Below, piece after piece: positions 1-7,638 of a stretch of 38,004 nucleotides of DNA. The translations under genes and the position numbers were made by a program. Numbering within the stretch: position 1 is the first letter of the stretch; every line of letters begins with the position of its first letter. The notes beneath the pieces were generated by a model. It worked only from the letters and a program-made list of their open reading frames with translations, was not told the DNA's origin and did no database searches. Source of the DNA: Candidatus Latescibacterota bacterium (GTDB taxonomy: Bacteria > Latescibacterota > UBA2968 > UBA8231); contig JADZBP010000276.1 of assembly GCA_020852055.1 (NCBI GenBank), forward strand, positions 1 through 38,004, given 5' to 3'.

Positions 1-450
1 CTGACCAGCGTCATGTTCAACTTCGTCGGTTCCGCGCTGGTGGCCCAGAGCCCGATGCAGTTTCTGCGAGTCCTGGGGACCTACTTTAACGGCGCCGACG
101 CGTTGACGACTACCGACTTCGCCTTCCTCATGATGGTGCTGCTGACCCACCTTTCCGTCGGCGCTGTCGCCGGGGCGATCTACCATGTGTGGGTCAACCG
201 GTACCTGCCCGACGGGCCCTTGAGCAAGGTGCTCGGGTCCTCTGCCCTTTTCGGGGTGCTCCTGTGGTTGATCACCTTCTACGGGATCATTTCCTGGACC
301 CAGCCCATGTTCTACGGCCAGGCATACGTGCTGCACGAGATGCCTTTCTGGGTGGCCCTGTTGACCCATCTGGTGTACGGCCTCACCCTGGGGCTTCTGC
401 AGCCTTTGGGCAAGTTCGTGCCCTACCGCCCGGCCACCGGCCCCAACTGA
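1..450 (+). CDS. Integral membrane protein of unknown function, 5'-partial
   Basis: The reading frame is open to the window edge. The first ATG is at 13, but it has no visible Shine-Dalgarno sequence and codons 1-12 are also open, so the true start is probably outside the window. About three hydrophobic helices can be seen (roughly residues 37-60, 74-97 and 110-133 counted from the ATG at 13), with Trp, Tyr and His near their ends. No heme- or metal-binding motif is recognised. The gene lies 31 bases before the cytochrome c gene of the cbb3 cluster on the same strand, so a role in that oxidase or its assembly is possible. That link rests only on position, and I do not recognise the family. 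Confidence 0.7.
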   Translation: MTSVMFNFVGSALVAQSPMQFLRVLGTYFNGADALTTTDFAFLMMVLLTHLSVGAVAGAIYHVWVNRYLPDGPLSKVLGSSALFGVLLWLITFYGIISWTQPMFYGQAYVLHEMPFWVALLTHLVYGLTLGLLQPLGKFVPYRPATGPN

Positions 451-481
451 GCGTCAACGACCCATAGCACAGGAGAGAGAG

Positions 482-1273
482 ATGAAGGAGACCCGTCCCC
501 GCGCTGGCCGGCGACCGCTGCAGGTCTTGGTCGCGGCCTGTATCCTGGGCGCCGTTTCCTGGTCCGCAGCCCAGGCGCCAGAGACCCAGCGGCAGCGCCT
601 GGAAGTGGAGGGGAAGGAAGTGTACCTGCGCCACTGCGCCGGCTGCCACGGGGAAAAGGGCGACGGTAAAGGCCCGGCAGCCGCCATGTTGATCGTCAAA
701 CCGCGCGATTTCACCTCTGGTATCTTCAAGTTCGTTTCGACCCCCAACGGCAGCCTGCCCACGGACGAAGACCTCTATAAGGTGATCACCCGGGGCCTGT
801 ACAACACCTCCATGCCCGAGTGGTCGCTGCTCTCCGAAAAGGAGCGCGTCGGGGTGGTCCAGTATCTCAAGACCTTCTCGCCGCGTTGGCAGCAGGAGCG
901 TCCGGAAGCCCCGATCTTTGTCCCCGAACCGCCAGAATGGATAGATAGCCCGGAGTCGGTTGCACGCGGCGCCGAGGTGTACAACAATCTGCAGTGCGCC
1001 AAATGCCACGGCGCCACCGGCAAAGGCGACGGTCCCTCGGCCGCGCCCCTCGACCCGGATGTCTGGGGCAACCCGCAAAAACCCTTCAATTTCACCCGGG
1101 GTCGGCTCAAAAGCGGTCCCTCGGCCAAAGACATCTACAGAACCTTCATGACCGGGGTCAACGGCACGGCCATGCCTTCCTATGGCGACATCTTCGCCGA
1201 ACCGGATGGGGAGTATATCCGGGAAGGGGACGCCTGGCACCTGATCTCGTACACCCGCTCGTTGCGGAAATAA
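482..1273 (+). CDS. Diheme cytochrome c, candidate detached CcoP cytochrome part
   Basis: A 263-aa exported protein with an N-terminal hydrophobic stretch at residues 12-30 that looks like a signal peptide ending near A-Q-A, or an uncleaved anchor. Two class I cytochrome c domains follow: CAGCH at residues 52-56 with a likely axial Met in TSMPEW (M111), and CAKCH at 172-176 with a likely axial Met in TAMPSY (M231). The start is preceded by AGGAGAG. It lies 12 bases upstream of ccoN. In ordinary cbb3 oxidases the third subunit, CcoP, is a membrane-anchored diheme cytochrome encoded after ccoO; here no such fused gene exists, and this is the only diheme cytochrome in the cluster. It is therefore the best candidate for the electron-entry subunit. 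A soluble electron donor to CcoO is the alternative. Confidence 0.88.
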   Translation: MKETRPRAGRRPLQVLVAACILGAVSWSAAQAPETQRQRLEVEGKEVYLRHCAGCHGEKGDGKGPAAAMLIVKPRDFTSGIFKFVSTPNGSLPTDEDLYKVITRGLYNTSMPEWSLLSEKERVGVVQYLKTFSPRWQQERPEAPIFVPEPPEWIDSPESVARGAEVYNNLQCAKCHGATGKGDGPSAAPLDPDVWGNPQKPFNFTRGRLKSGPSAKDIYRTFMTGVNGTAMPSYGDIFAEPDGEYIREGDAWHLISYTRSLRK

Positions 1274-1285
1274 GGAGGAGAAAAC

Positions 1286-2668
1286 ATGGCAGGAAGTGGT
1301 AGGCCGCTGGTCAACATCGGCCTGGTGCGAGCCCACCTGACGGCCAGCGCGGTTTTCTTCTGCGTGCTGATTGTCGCCGGGCTGCTCTTTGCCCTCCAGC
1401 TGACGGGTACCTATCCATTCCCGGGGGTGGAGTTGATGTCGCCTGGACGAGTGCGCATGGTCCATACCAACATGGCTGCCTACGGGTTCATCGCCAACGC
1501 GCTGATCGCCGGCATGCTCTGGGCCATTCCGCGCCTGACCCGCCAGCCCATCCTCAACGATATCCTGGGCTGGCTGATCTTCTGGGCCTGGCAAGCCATC
1601 TGCGCCGCCACCGTGCTGGGGTTGCTGCTGGGTTACGCCCAGGCTATCGAGTGGGGCGAGACCCCGATCTTCGTCGACCCGCTGGTGATGGTGGGCTTGG
1701 TGCTGCTGGTCATCAACATCGCCACCCCTATCCTGCGCTCCAAGGAGAAGGGACTGTACGTCACCCTGTGGTATTTCCTCTCGGCCTTCGCCTGGACTGG
1801 GCTGGTGTACTTTATGGGGAACTACTTTCCCGAGTTCTGGGTGCCTGGCGCCGCCGGGGCAGCGATCACCGGCCTCTTCATCCACGACCTGGTGGGGCTC
1901 TTCGTCACCCCCATCGGTTGGGGCCTGATGTATTTCTTCGTGCCCATCCTGCTGCGCAAACCGATCTGGAGCCACGCCCTGTCGCTGATCGGTTTCTGGG
2001 GGCTGGCCTTCTTCTACCCCATGCAGGGGGTGCACCACTTCCTGCTCAGCCCGATCCCGATGTACGCCCAGTACGCCGCCGTGGTGGCGACCATTGCCAT
2101 CGAGGTGGTGGTGACCACGGTGATCGTCAATTTCTTCGGCACCCTGCACGGGCGCATGGACGCGGTGCGCAACATCATGTCCATTCGCTGGTTCTATACC
2201 GGCATGGTCGGTTATGCCATCACCTGCCTGCAGTGCGCCTTCCAGGTGACCCTCACCTTCCAGGCGATCATCCACTTCAGCGATTGGGTGGTCGGCCACG
2301 CACACCTGGTGATGTACGGGGTGTTCGGGTTCTGGATCATGGGCCTCTTCGTCGAGTTGTGGCCCAAGGTGGTGGGGCGCCCCTGGTATTCGACCCGCTT
2401 GCTGACCTGGCACTACTGGTTGTCGACCTTGGGCCTGATCGTCATGTTTGTCGATCTGCTGGCCGCTGGTGTGATGCAGGGTTTCCTGTGGCGCGACCTG
2501 CACCATTGGGCCGACTCGGTGATCGCCTCCATGCCTTTCTGGTGGGCGCGCACCTTCTCGGGCCTGATGATCACCGTTGGGTCCGGAGCACTCTTCTACA
2601 ACATGTGGATGACGGCCAAACAGCCGGCCGCCGCCGCGGAACCGGCGGTACAGCCGGCAGTCGCATAA
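1286..2668 (+). CDS. ccoN: cbb3-type cytochrome c oxidase subunit I
   Basis: The catalytic subunit of the high-affinity heme-copper oxidase (C family), 460 aa with about twelve membrane helices. Visible ligands fit the family: H60 (heme b), H200, H250 and H251 (CuB), Y244 six residues before H250 (the helix VII tyrosine typical of cbb3), and the GHAH motif with H338 (heme b3) and H340 (heme b). It reduces O2 to water at the cytoplasmic membrane using electrons from CcoO and the diheme cytochrome. A GGAGG Shine-Dalgarno sequence lies before the ATG. The C-terminal tail is Ala/Pro-rich. It follows the diheme cytochrome gene by 12 bases and precedes ccoO by 18, which implies one transcript. Confidence 0.96.
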   Translation: MAGSGRPLVNIGLVRAHLTASAVFFCVLIVAGLLFALQLTGTYPFPGVELMSPGRVRMVHTNMAAYGFIANALIAGMLWAIPRLTRQPILNDILGWLIFWAWQAICAATVLGLLLGYAQAIEWGETPIFVDPLVMVGLVLLVINIATPILRSKEKGLYVTLWYFLSAFAWTGLVYFMGNYFPEFWVPGAAGAAITGLFIHDLVGLFVTPIGWGLMYFFVPILLRKPIWSHALSLIGFWGLAFFYPMQGVHHFLLSPIPMYAQYAAVVATIAIEVVVTTVIVNFFGTLHGRMDAVRNIMSIRWFYTGMVGYAITCLQCAFQVTLTFQAIIHFSDWVVGHAHLVMYGVFGFWIMGLFVELWPKVVGRPWYSTRLLTWHYWLSTLGLIVMFVDLLAAGVMQGFLWRDLHHWADSVIASMPFWWARTFSGLMITVGSGALFYNMWMTAKQPAAAAEPAVQPAVA

Positions 2669-2686
2669 AGGGGGGAACCTGCATCC

Positions 2687-3343
2687 ATGGAACGATTTAG
2701 CCCCATCTTCTTGATCTCCGGGGTCATCACCTTCCTCCTGGGTTTCTTCCTCCAGGGCGCCCTGCCGATGATCACCCTCAAGGACATGCCGATCAAAACC
2801 ATCGCCGAGGTGGCGCAGAACCCGCCGGCCGAGTTCTACCAGCTCGCCGAGGACTACCCGGCGGAGTTCTCCCGGTACTATGGCGAGCCCAATCCCGAAT
2901 CCTTCGCCAAGGCGATCAAACTGGGCAAGGAGACCTACATCGCCGAAGCCTGCTGGCATTGCCACTCGCAGTTCGTGCGCCCGGTCTCCCACGAGAACCT
3001 GCGTTTCGGGCCGGTTTCCTCAGCCGACGAATACACCAACGAGATGAACCTGCCCCACCTCTTCGGCACCCGCCGGGTCGGCCCAGACCTGATCCGCATC
3101 GGCGGCAAACGCTCCAACGACTGGCACGCCGCCCATTTCTACAGCCCCCGGTCGGTGGCGCCCTATTCGGTGATGCCGACCTATCCGTGGTTCTTCGATG
3201 CGCAGCAGCGTCCCAACGAGAAGGGCCTGGCGATGATCTCCTACATGCAGTGGCTGGGCAGTTGGGTGCCGCGCGAGGAGTCGGAAACCATCTACAACGT
3301 CGGTTCGATGCCCCCACACGCCAACCCCGCGGAGGTGCAATGA
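2687..3343 (+). CDS. ccoO: cbb3-type cytochrome c oxidase subunit II (monoheme)
   Basis: A 218-aa protein with one N-terminal membrane helix (residues 6-28) and a periplasmic cytochrome c domain. The heme site is CWHCH at residues 89-93, followed by the conserved SQFVRP segment; the likely axial Met is M163 in SVMPTYPW. CcoO passes electrons from the diheme cytochrome to CcoN. A GGGGG-type Shine-Dalgarno sequence precedes the ATG. Its stop codon overlaps the next start in an ATGA arrangement, so translation of the next gene is probably coupled. Confidence 0.96.
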   Translation: MERFSPIFLISGVITFLLGFFLQGALPMITLKDMPIKTIAEVAQNPPAEFYQLAEDYPAEFSRYYGEPNPESFAKAIKLGKETYIAEACWHCHSQFVRPVSHENLRFGPVSSADEYTNEMNLPHLFGTRRVGPDLIRIGGKRSNDWHAAHFYSPRSVAPYSVMPTYPWFFDAQQRPNEKGLAMISYMQWLGSWVPREESETIYNVGSMPPHANPAEVQ

Positions 3344-3630
3344 GCCAGGTAAGCAAGGCGAAGATGTTGTTGTACGCCACGGTGGTGACCATTGCCGGGG
3401 TAGGCAGCACCTACCGCCTGACCCAGTTCGTCGCCACCATCACCAAACACGAGTTGACCGGGTTCGGGGCCATCTCCATCGCCACCTACCTTCTGGGGGT
3501 GTTTTCCATCCTCTTCATCACCCTGTGGGCCCTGTGCCGGGGGCATTTCCGCGACCTCGAAGCGCCCAAGTACCGGATGATGGAACTCAACGAGGAAGCC
3601 GACCGACTCGGCAACCAGATCCCGGCCTAA
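3340..3630 (+). CDS. ccoS: CcoS-like cbb3 oxidase assembly protein with an extra N-terminal helix
   Basis: A 96-aa protein with two hydrophobic helices (residues 9-28 and about 44-66) and a charged C-terminal tail. The second helix and tail, ending in CRGHFRDLEAPKYRM and an acidic stretch, resemble the short assembly factor CcoS/FixS, whose signature is a single helix followed by G-Q-F-D-D-L-E-x-P-x-x-R. CcoS is needed to mature the cbb3 oxidase, and family members are usually about 50-70 aa with one helix, so the first helix here is additional. The ATG start overlaps the ccoO stop by four bases. CcoQ-like function is the alternative, but the tail motif favours CcoS. Confidence 0.72.
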   Translation: MSQVSKAKMLLYATVVTIAGVGSTYRLTQFVATITKHELTGFGAISIATYLLGVFSILFITLWALCRGHFRDLEAPKYRMMELNEEADRLGNQIPA

Positions 3631-3645
3631 GCCAAGGAGAGCGCC

Positions 3646-3783
3646 ATGTCCAATAGCGAACCGGAGGAGCGCAGCTATCATACCTACGAGGCCAACCCGG
3701 TCCCCTGGTGGATCGCGCTGCTGTGGGTTTCCTTCTTTGTATTCGGGATCGCCTACCTGGTGGTGAACCTGGTCAAGCATTGA
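3646..3783 (+). CDS. 45-aa single-helix protein resembling the CcoP membrane anchor
   Basis: A short ORF with a purine-rich Shine-Dalgarno sequence (AAGGAGAG) before the ATG, 15 bases after the CcoS-like gene. It has a charged N-terminus, then the segment YEANPVPWWIALLW and one hydrophobic helix (about residues 19-42), ending KH. The N-P-x-P-x-W-W start of the helix matches what is usual in the N-terminal anchor of CcoP, where it is followed by the diheme cytochrome. Here the protein stops right after the helix. It may therefore be a free-standing CcoP anchor, or a CcoQ-type small subunit. Too short for confident homology; the operon position and Shine-Dalgarno sequence support it being real. 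Confidence 0.68.
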   Translation: MSNSEPEERSYHTYEANPVPWWIALLWVSFFVFGIAYLVVNLVKH

Positions 3784-3801
3784 GCGTCGGTCCGGCGCCA
3801 G

Positions 3802-5850
3802 GTGCCACCATCGATGGCTAGTTGCGCCCAGTGCGGCCTGCCCCTGGCAGGACGTGCCTTCAGAGCCCGCCACCAGAACACGGAGGCGGGCTTTTGCTGT
3901 TACGGCTGTTATCTGGTTCTCCAACTGACCAGCCAGCCCGGCGAGGAGGGCAAGGTCCAGACCATTCAGATCCGCCTGGGCCTGGGCCTGTTCTTCGCGA
4001 TGAACGTGATGGTCTTCAACCTGCCCACCTATTTCCCCTTCGTCTACCCGGCTGCCGAGGCCGAGGGCGGGTTCATGGCCCTGCTGGGCACCCTGTCGAT
4101 GCTCTTCGCCCTGCCGGTGCTGCTGCTGCTGGGCCTGCCCATCCTCTGGCAATCGGCCCGCCAACTGCGTCAGGGCGTGCTCGAGGTCGATGCCCTCATC
4201 GCGCTGGGCACCTTTGCCGCGTACGGGCTTTCGGTGCACAATGCCCTCAACGGGGGGGCGCACTTTTATTTCGATACCGCGGCGATGCTCCTGGTGCTGG
4301 TCACCCTGGGGCGCTACTGGGAAGCCACTGCCAAGGTCAAGGCCGCCCGGGCCCTCGAGACCCTGCTGGGGCAAGTGCCCGCCGAACTGACGGTGATCCG
4401 CCAGGGCCGCGAACTGGTGGTGCCCAGCGCCGAGGTGGCGCCCGGCGACCGGGTGCGGGTGCTGCCGGGCCAGGTCTTCCCCGCCGACGGCATTGTCGAA
4501 CAGGGGGAGGGCGGGGTCGACGAATCGAGCCTCACCGGGGAGGCCGGCCCGGTGTTCAGGGAGCCGGGGAACCGCTGCAGTTCGGGCAGCTTCAGCCTCG
4601 ATGGGGTGTTCGTGGTGCGGGTGGAGCGCCCCCCCGACCAGAGTGCCGCCGCCCGGATTACCCGCTTGCTGGCCGAGGCCCAACACTCGCGGGCTCCGGT
4701 GCAGCTACTGGCCGACCGCATCGCCGCCGCCTTTGTGCCCGCGGTGGTGGTCCTCGCCCTGGGGGTGCTGGCTTACTGGACCGCCGAAGCGGGCATCGAG
4801 AAGGGCCTGCTGGTGTGCCTGGCGGTACTGGTGATCTCCTGTCCCTGCGCCCTGGGTATCGCCACCCCGATGGCCCTGTGGGTTGGCCTGGGCCGGGCGG
4901 CGCGGCGGGGGGTGCTGGTGCGCAACGGCGAAGCGCTGGAACTCCTGGCCCGGACCCGCCAGGTGTTCTTCGACAAGACCGGCACCCTGAGCACCGGCCA
5001 GCTGCAGTACCTGCGGGCCGAAGGGGCCGGCGCGGAGGATCTGGCGGGTATCGGCCTTCTCGCTTCCCGCAGTCCGCATCCCATCGGGGCGGGCCTGCGG
5101 CAGGTTATCACCCCCGCCCTTCTGCCCGTCGAGGGTTTTCGCCTGCACCCTGGGCTGGGGGTCGAGGGGCGGGTGGGGGAGCGGCTGTTATGGGTGGGCA
5201 GCCAGCGTTTTATGGAACGGGCCGGCATGGCCCTCGACCCCGAGCTGGCCAACCACCAGGCCGAAGGTGAGGTGATGGCGCTGGCCGCCTGGGAGGGCCG
5301 GGTGCGGGCGGCGCTCTTCTTCCGCGAGCAGTTGCGGCCCGAGGCCGCGGCGGCGGTGCAGGCAGTGCGCGGCCAAGGGCTCGGGGTCCAGGTGCTCACC
5401 GGCGACACCAAGGCCCTGCCAGCGGCGCTGCAGGCACAGTTTCCCGGGGTGGTATTTCGCACCGGCCTGCTGCCCGAGGACAAGGTGGCGGCGGTGCGCC
5501 AGGCGCGGCAGCACGGGGTGGTCGCCATGGTGGGGGATGGCATCAACGACGCACCCGCGCTGGCCGCCGCGGAGGTGGGTATCGCCATGGGCACCGGTGC
5601 GGACCTGACGCGGGAGGCGGCGGCGGTGAACATCCTGGGCAGCGAGTTGGACCGCGTTCCGTGGCTGCTGGCGTACGCGCGCCGGGTCCGCCGGGTGGTG
5701 TGGGGCAACCTTTTCTGGGCCTTCTTCTACAACCTGCTGGCCGTGGGACTGGCGGTGACGGGGCGCCTCAACCCGTTGGTGGCCGCCCTGGCGATGGTGG
5801 TGAGTAGCCTCTTCGTCATCGGCAACTCGCGGCGTCTGCGCCAGGGTTGA
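3802..5850 (+). CDS. ccoI: Copper-translocating P1B-type ATPase, CcoI/FixI type
   Basis: A 682-aa P-type ATPase expected to move copper for assembly of the cbb3 oxidase. The N-terminus has a cysteine cluster (C8, C11, C32, C33, C36) like the zinc-finger-like segment of CcoI proteins. Catalytic motifs are present: TGE at 245-247, the metal-channel CPC at 347-349, the phosphorylated Asp in DKTGT (D391) and GDGIND at 578-583. The usual heavy-metal-associated (HMA) domain between the cysteine cluster and the first helices is not seen, and the protein is shorter than many CcoI proteins. The start shown is GTG at 3802; ATG at 3814 is an equal alternative, and neither has a strong Shine-Dalgarno sequence. 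It lies 18 bases after the 45-aa gene. Confidence 0.93.
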   Translation: MPPSMASCAQCGLPLAGRAFRARHQNTEAGFCCYGCYLVLQLTSQPGEEGKVQTIQIRLGLGLFFAMNVMVFNLPTYFPFVYPAAEAEGGFMALLGTLSMLFALPVLLLLGLPILWQSARQLRQGVLEVDALIALGTFAAYGLSVHNALNGGAHFYFDTAAMLLVLVTLGRYWEATAKVKAARALETLLGQVPAELTVIRQGRELVVPSAEVAPGDRVRVLPGQVFPADGIVEQGEGGVDESSLTGEAGPVFREPGNRCSSGSFSLDGVFVVRVERPPDQSAAARITRLLAEAQHSRAPVQLLADRIAAAFVPAVVVLALGVLAYWTAEAGIEKGLLVCLAVLVISCPCALGIATPMALWVGLGRAARRGVLVRNGEALELLARTRQVFFDKTGTLSTGQLQYLRAEGAGAEDLAGIGLLASRSPHPIGAGLRQVITPALLPVEGFRLHPGLGVEGRVGERLLWVGSQRFMERAGMALDPELANHQAEGEVMALAAWEGRVRAALFFREQLRPEAAAAVQAVRGQGLGVQVLTGDTKALPAALQAQFPGVVFRTGLLPEDKVAAVRQARQHGVVAMVGDGINDAPALAAAEVGIAMGTGADLTREAAAVNILGSELDRVPWLLAYARRVRRVVWGNLFWAFFYNLLAVGLAVTGRLNPLVAALAMVVSSLFVIGNSRRLRQG

Positions 5851-5851
5851 T

Positions 5852-6583
5852 ATGGGGGAATATCTGCTGATCGCCGCCACCGGCCTGCTGGGCAGCAGTC
5901 ACTGCCTGGCGATGTGTGGACCCATCGTCTGGGCCTATACAGCCCGCCTTCCCGGCAGCGCCCCGTGGCACCGCCGACTGACCAGCCATCTGGCGTACAA
6001 CCTGGGGCGCGTGGGCATGTGGGCCTTCCTGGGCATGAGCCTGGGTATGCTGGGTGGCATGGCCGCTGGCCTGGCGCCCTTGGGCAGGGCCCTGGCCTTG
6101 GGCGGTGGCGCGGTGATGGTGGCCCTCGGTCTGGCGAACCTGGGCCTGGTGCCGTGGCGTTTCAGCCTCGAGGGTGAGGGGGGAAACCCTCTCTGGCGGG
6201 TGTTCCGCCGCCTGTTCCAGGGGCTGATCGGGGCGGGGGGGCCTAGCGGCAAATTCGCCCTCGGGTTGGCCAACGGGCTCCTGCCCTGCGGCTTTTCCTA
6301 CGCCTTCCTGGCCCGGGCGGCCGCCACCGCATCACCAGTCGAAGGCGGGTTGGTGATGCTGGCTTTTGGCGCCGGTACCGTGCCGGCTCTTCTGGGGGCC
6401 GGGTTGCTGCTGGGCCGGTTCCGCCTGCCGCGCTGGAGCGAACGCCTTGCGGCAGTGGCGGTGTTGGTGATGGGGTTGCTGCTGCTTTGGCGTGGAGTGG
6501 GCGGCATCGGCGATGGACACGGCGGCCATACGGTGCCTTTGCCGCCGGCACCGACCGGCCACGCCCACCACGCCGGGCACTAA
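5852..6583 (+). CDS. UreH/TauE-SafE-like membrane protein of the cbb3 cluster
   Basis: A 243-aa polytopic membrane protein with about six helices. It has the motif SSHCLAMCGP near the N-terminus and GLLPCG in a middle helix, both typical of the UreH-type branch of the sulfite exporter TauE/SafE superfamily that often sits beside ccoI. The paired Cys/His residues suggest metal, probably copper, handling during oxidase assembly; this is inference from the family's usual neighbours. The C-terminus is His-rich (HAHHAGH), which could also bind metal. The ATG lies one base after the ccoI stop. The gene ends the + strand cluster and is followed at once by hairpins. Confidence 0.85.
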   Translation: MGEYLLIAATGLLGSSHCLAMCGPIVWAYTARLPGSAPWHRRLTSHLAYNLGRVGMWAFLGMSLGMLGGMAAGLAPLGRALALGGGAVMVALGLANLGLVPWRFSLEGEGGNPLWRVFRRLFQGLIGAGGPSGKFALGLANGLLPCGFSYAFLARAAATASPVEGGLVMLAFGAGTVPALLGAGLLLGRFRLPRWSERLAAVAVLVMGLLLLWRGVGGIGDGHGGHTVPLPPAPTGHAHHAGH

Positions 6584-6611
6584 AAAACCTCTGGCCCATC
6601 AGGGCCAGAGG
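6582..6611 (-). terminator. Intrinsic terminator of the act-cta operon
   Basis: A perfect 10-bp stem, CCTCTGGCCC paired with GGGCCAGAGG around a 4-base loop. Read on the minus strand it is followed by six T (the A-run at 6582-6587). It lies about 45 bases beyond the stop of the last cta gene. Confidence 0.85.
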
Positions 6612-6626
6612 TCGAAGAAACACCAT

Positions 6627-6657
6627 GGGCTCGCGGTAACGCGGGCCCGTTTTTTTT
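6627..6657 (+). terminator. Intrinsic terminator of the cbb3 cluster
   Basis: GGGCTCGCG pairs with CGCGGGCCC (one G-T pair) around GTAA, followed after one G by eight T at 6650-6657. The T-run overlaps the stop codon of the opposite-strand subunit IV gene. Confidence 0.85.
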
Positions 6658-6985
6658 AGAAAGGCGTCGGGCTGGTCTTGAGGAACTCCACCGGGGCGGT
6701 TTCCCAACCGCGCGTGAGGTAGTCCTGCATGGTCAACACCAGCAGGATGAGCAGCCAGAAGAAGCCGGCGCCGGCATAGAGCCACATCAGCGGGGTATTG
6801 TAGCGCACGTGCATGAAGAAGAGGATGACGATGGTGGCCTTGAAGAGGGCGATGGCCAGGGCCACCGGGGTGTTGCCCCAACCCAGATCCACAAACGCCA
6901 CGGCCACGGTGACCACCGTCATCACCAGCAGCAGGGCGAAGACGCGGAAATAAACGCTGAGGGGTACGATATGATGCTGGGACAT
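6656..6985 (-). CDS. ctaF: caa3-type oxidase subunit IV (CyoD-like)
   Basis: A 109-aa protein with three hydrophobic helices (about residues 14-33, 43-63 and 70-90). The middle contains FKATIVILFFMHVRY, typical of the small subunit IV of bacterial cytochrome c and quinol oxidases, thought to stabilise the complex. It is the last gene of the respiratory operon. The ATG at 6985 overlaps the stop of the subunit III gene by one base (TGATG), which supports the start. Confidence 0.9.
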   Translation of the reverse strand: MSQHHIVPLSVYFRVFALLLVMTVVTVAVAFVDLGWGNTPVALAIALFKATIVILFFMHVRYNTPLMWLYAGAGFFWLLILLVLTMQDYLTRGWETAPVEFLKTSPTPF

Positions 6986-7638
6986 CAGCCGTGCCTCCCG
7001 CCAATGAGATAGAGCAGAGGGAAGAGGAAGATCCAGACAATGTCGACGAAGTGCCAGTAGAGCCCGAAGTTCTCGATCGGGGTGAAGTACTCGCTGGTAT
7101 AGGTGCCGCGCCTCACCTTGGGCAACAACCAGAACATCAGGCCGATGCCGATGATCATGTGCAGGGCGTGCATACCGGTCATGCAGAAATAGAGCGAGTA
7201 GAAGATCTTCATCGGGCCGGGGTTGGGCCCGTCCCACTGGAACGACGAACCTGGGATCAGGTGATGGTGGTACTTCTCGGTGTATTCGACCACCTTCACT
7301 CCCAGGAAGATTACCCCCAGGATCATGGTGGCGACGATCCAGCGGAAGGTGCTATCCTTGCGGCCCTGCTGGGCACAGCGCACCGCCAGAGCCATTGTCA
7401 GGCTGCTGCCGATCAGCACTGCGGTATTAAAGGTGCCCAGGCCGATGTCGAGATGGTGGCTGCCGGCGACAAAGGCATCGTGGTACTGGTTGCGATACAC
7501 GGTGTAGGCGCCGAAGAGGCCGCCGAAAAACAGGATTTCCTGGATGATGAAGGCCCACATCCCCATGTTGGCAGCGGAGTACTGCTGCTCGAGGGTGTCG
7601 AACTGGTGGTTCAGGGCCCCGGCGTGGGTGTCAGACAA
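6985..7638 (-). CDS. ctaE: Cytochrome c oxidase subunit III
   Basis: A 217-aa protein with about five helices, the usual short bacterial form. Family features include [14 protein letters not shown] near the start, the [11 protein letters not shown] segment, and a C-terminal [18 protein letters not shown] stretch. It packs against subunit I and helps keep the oxidase stable in turnover. Its start overlaps the end of ctaD by eight bases and its stop overlaps the next start by one, so the three genes are translated as a coupled unit. Confidence 0.95.
   Translation of the reverse strand: MSDTHAGALNHQFDTLEQQYSAANMGMWAFIIQEILFFGGLFGAYTVYRNQYHDAFVAGSHHLDIGLGTFNTAVLIGSSLTMALAVRCAQQGRKDSTFRWIVATMILGVIFLGVKVVEYTEKYHHHLIPGSSFQWDGPNPGPMKIFYSLYFCMTGMHALHMIIGIGLMFWLLPKVRRGTYTSEYFTPIENFGLYWHFVDIVWIFLFPLLYLIGGRHG

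Noticed and set aside
383..2992. An 869-aa open frame on the minus strand
   Set aside because: It lies opposite the cytochrome c, ccoN and ccoO genes and has His/Asp/Gly/Arg-rich low-quality sequence, as expected from a shadow frame in GC-rich DNA.
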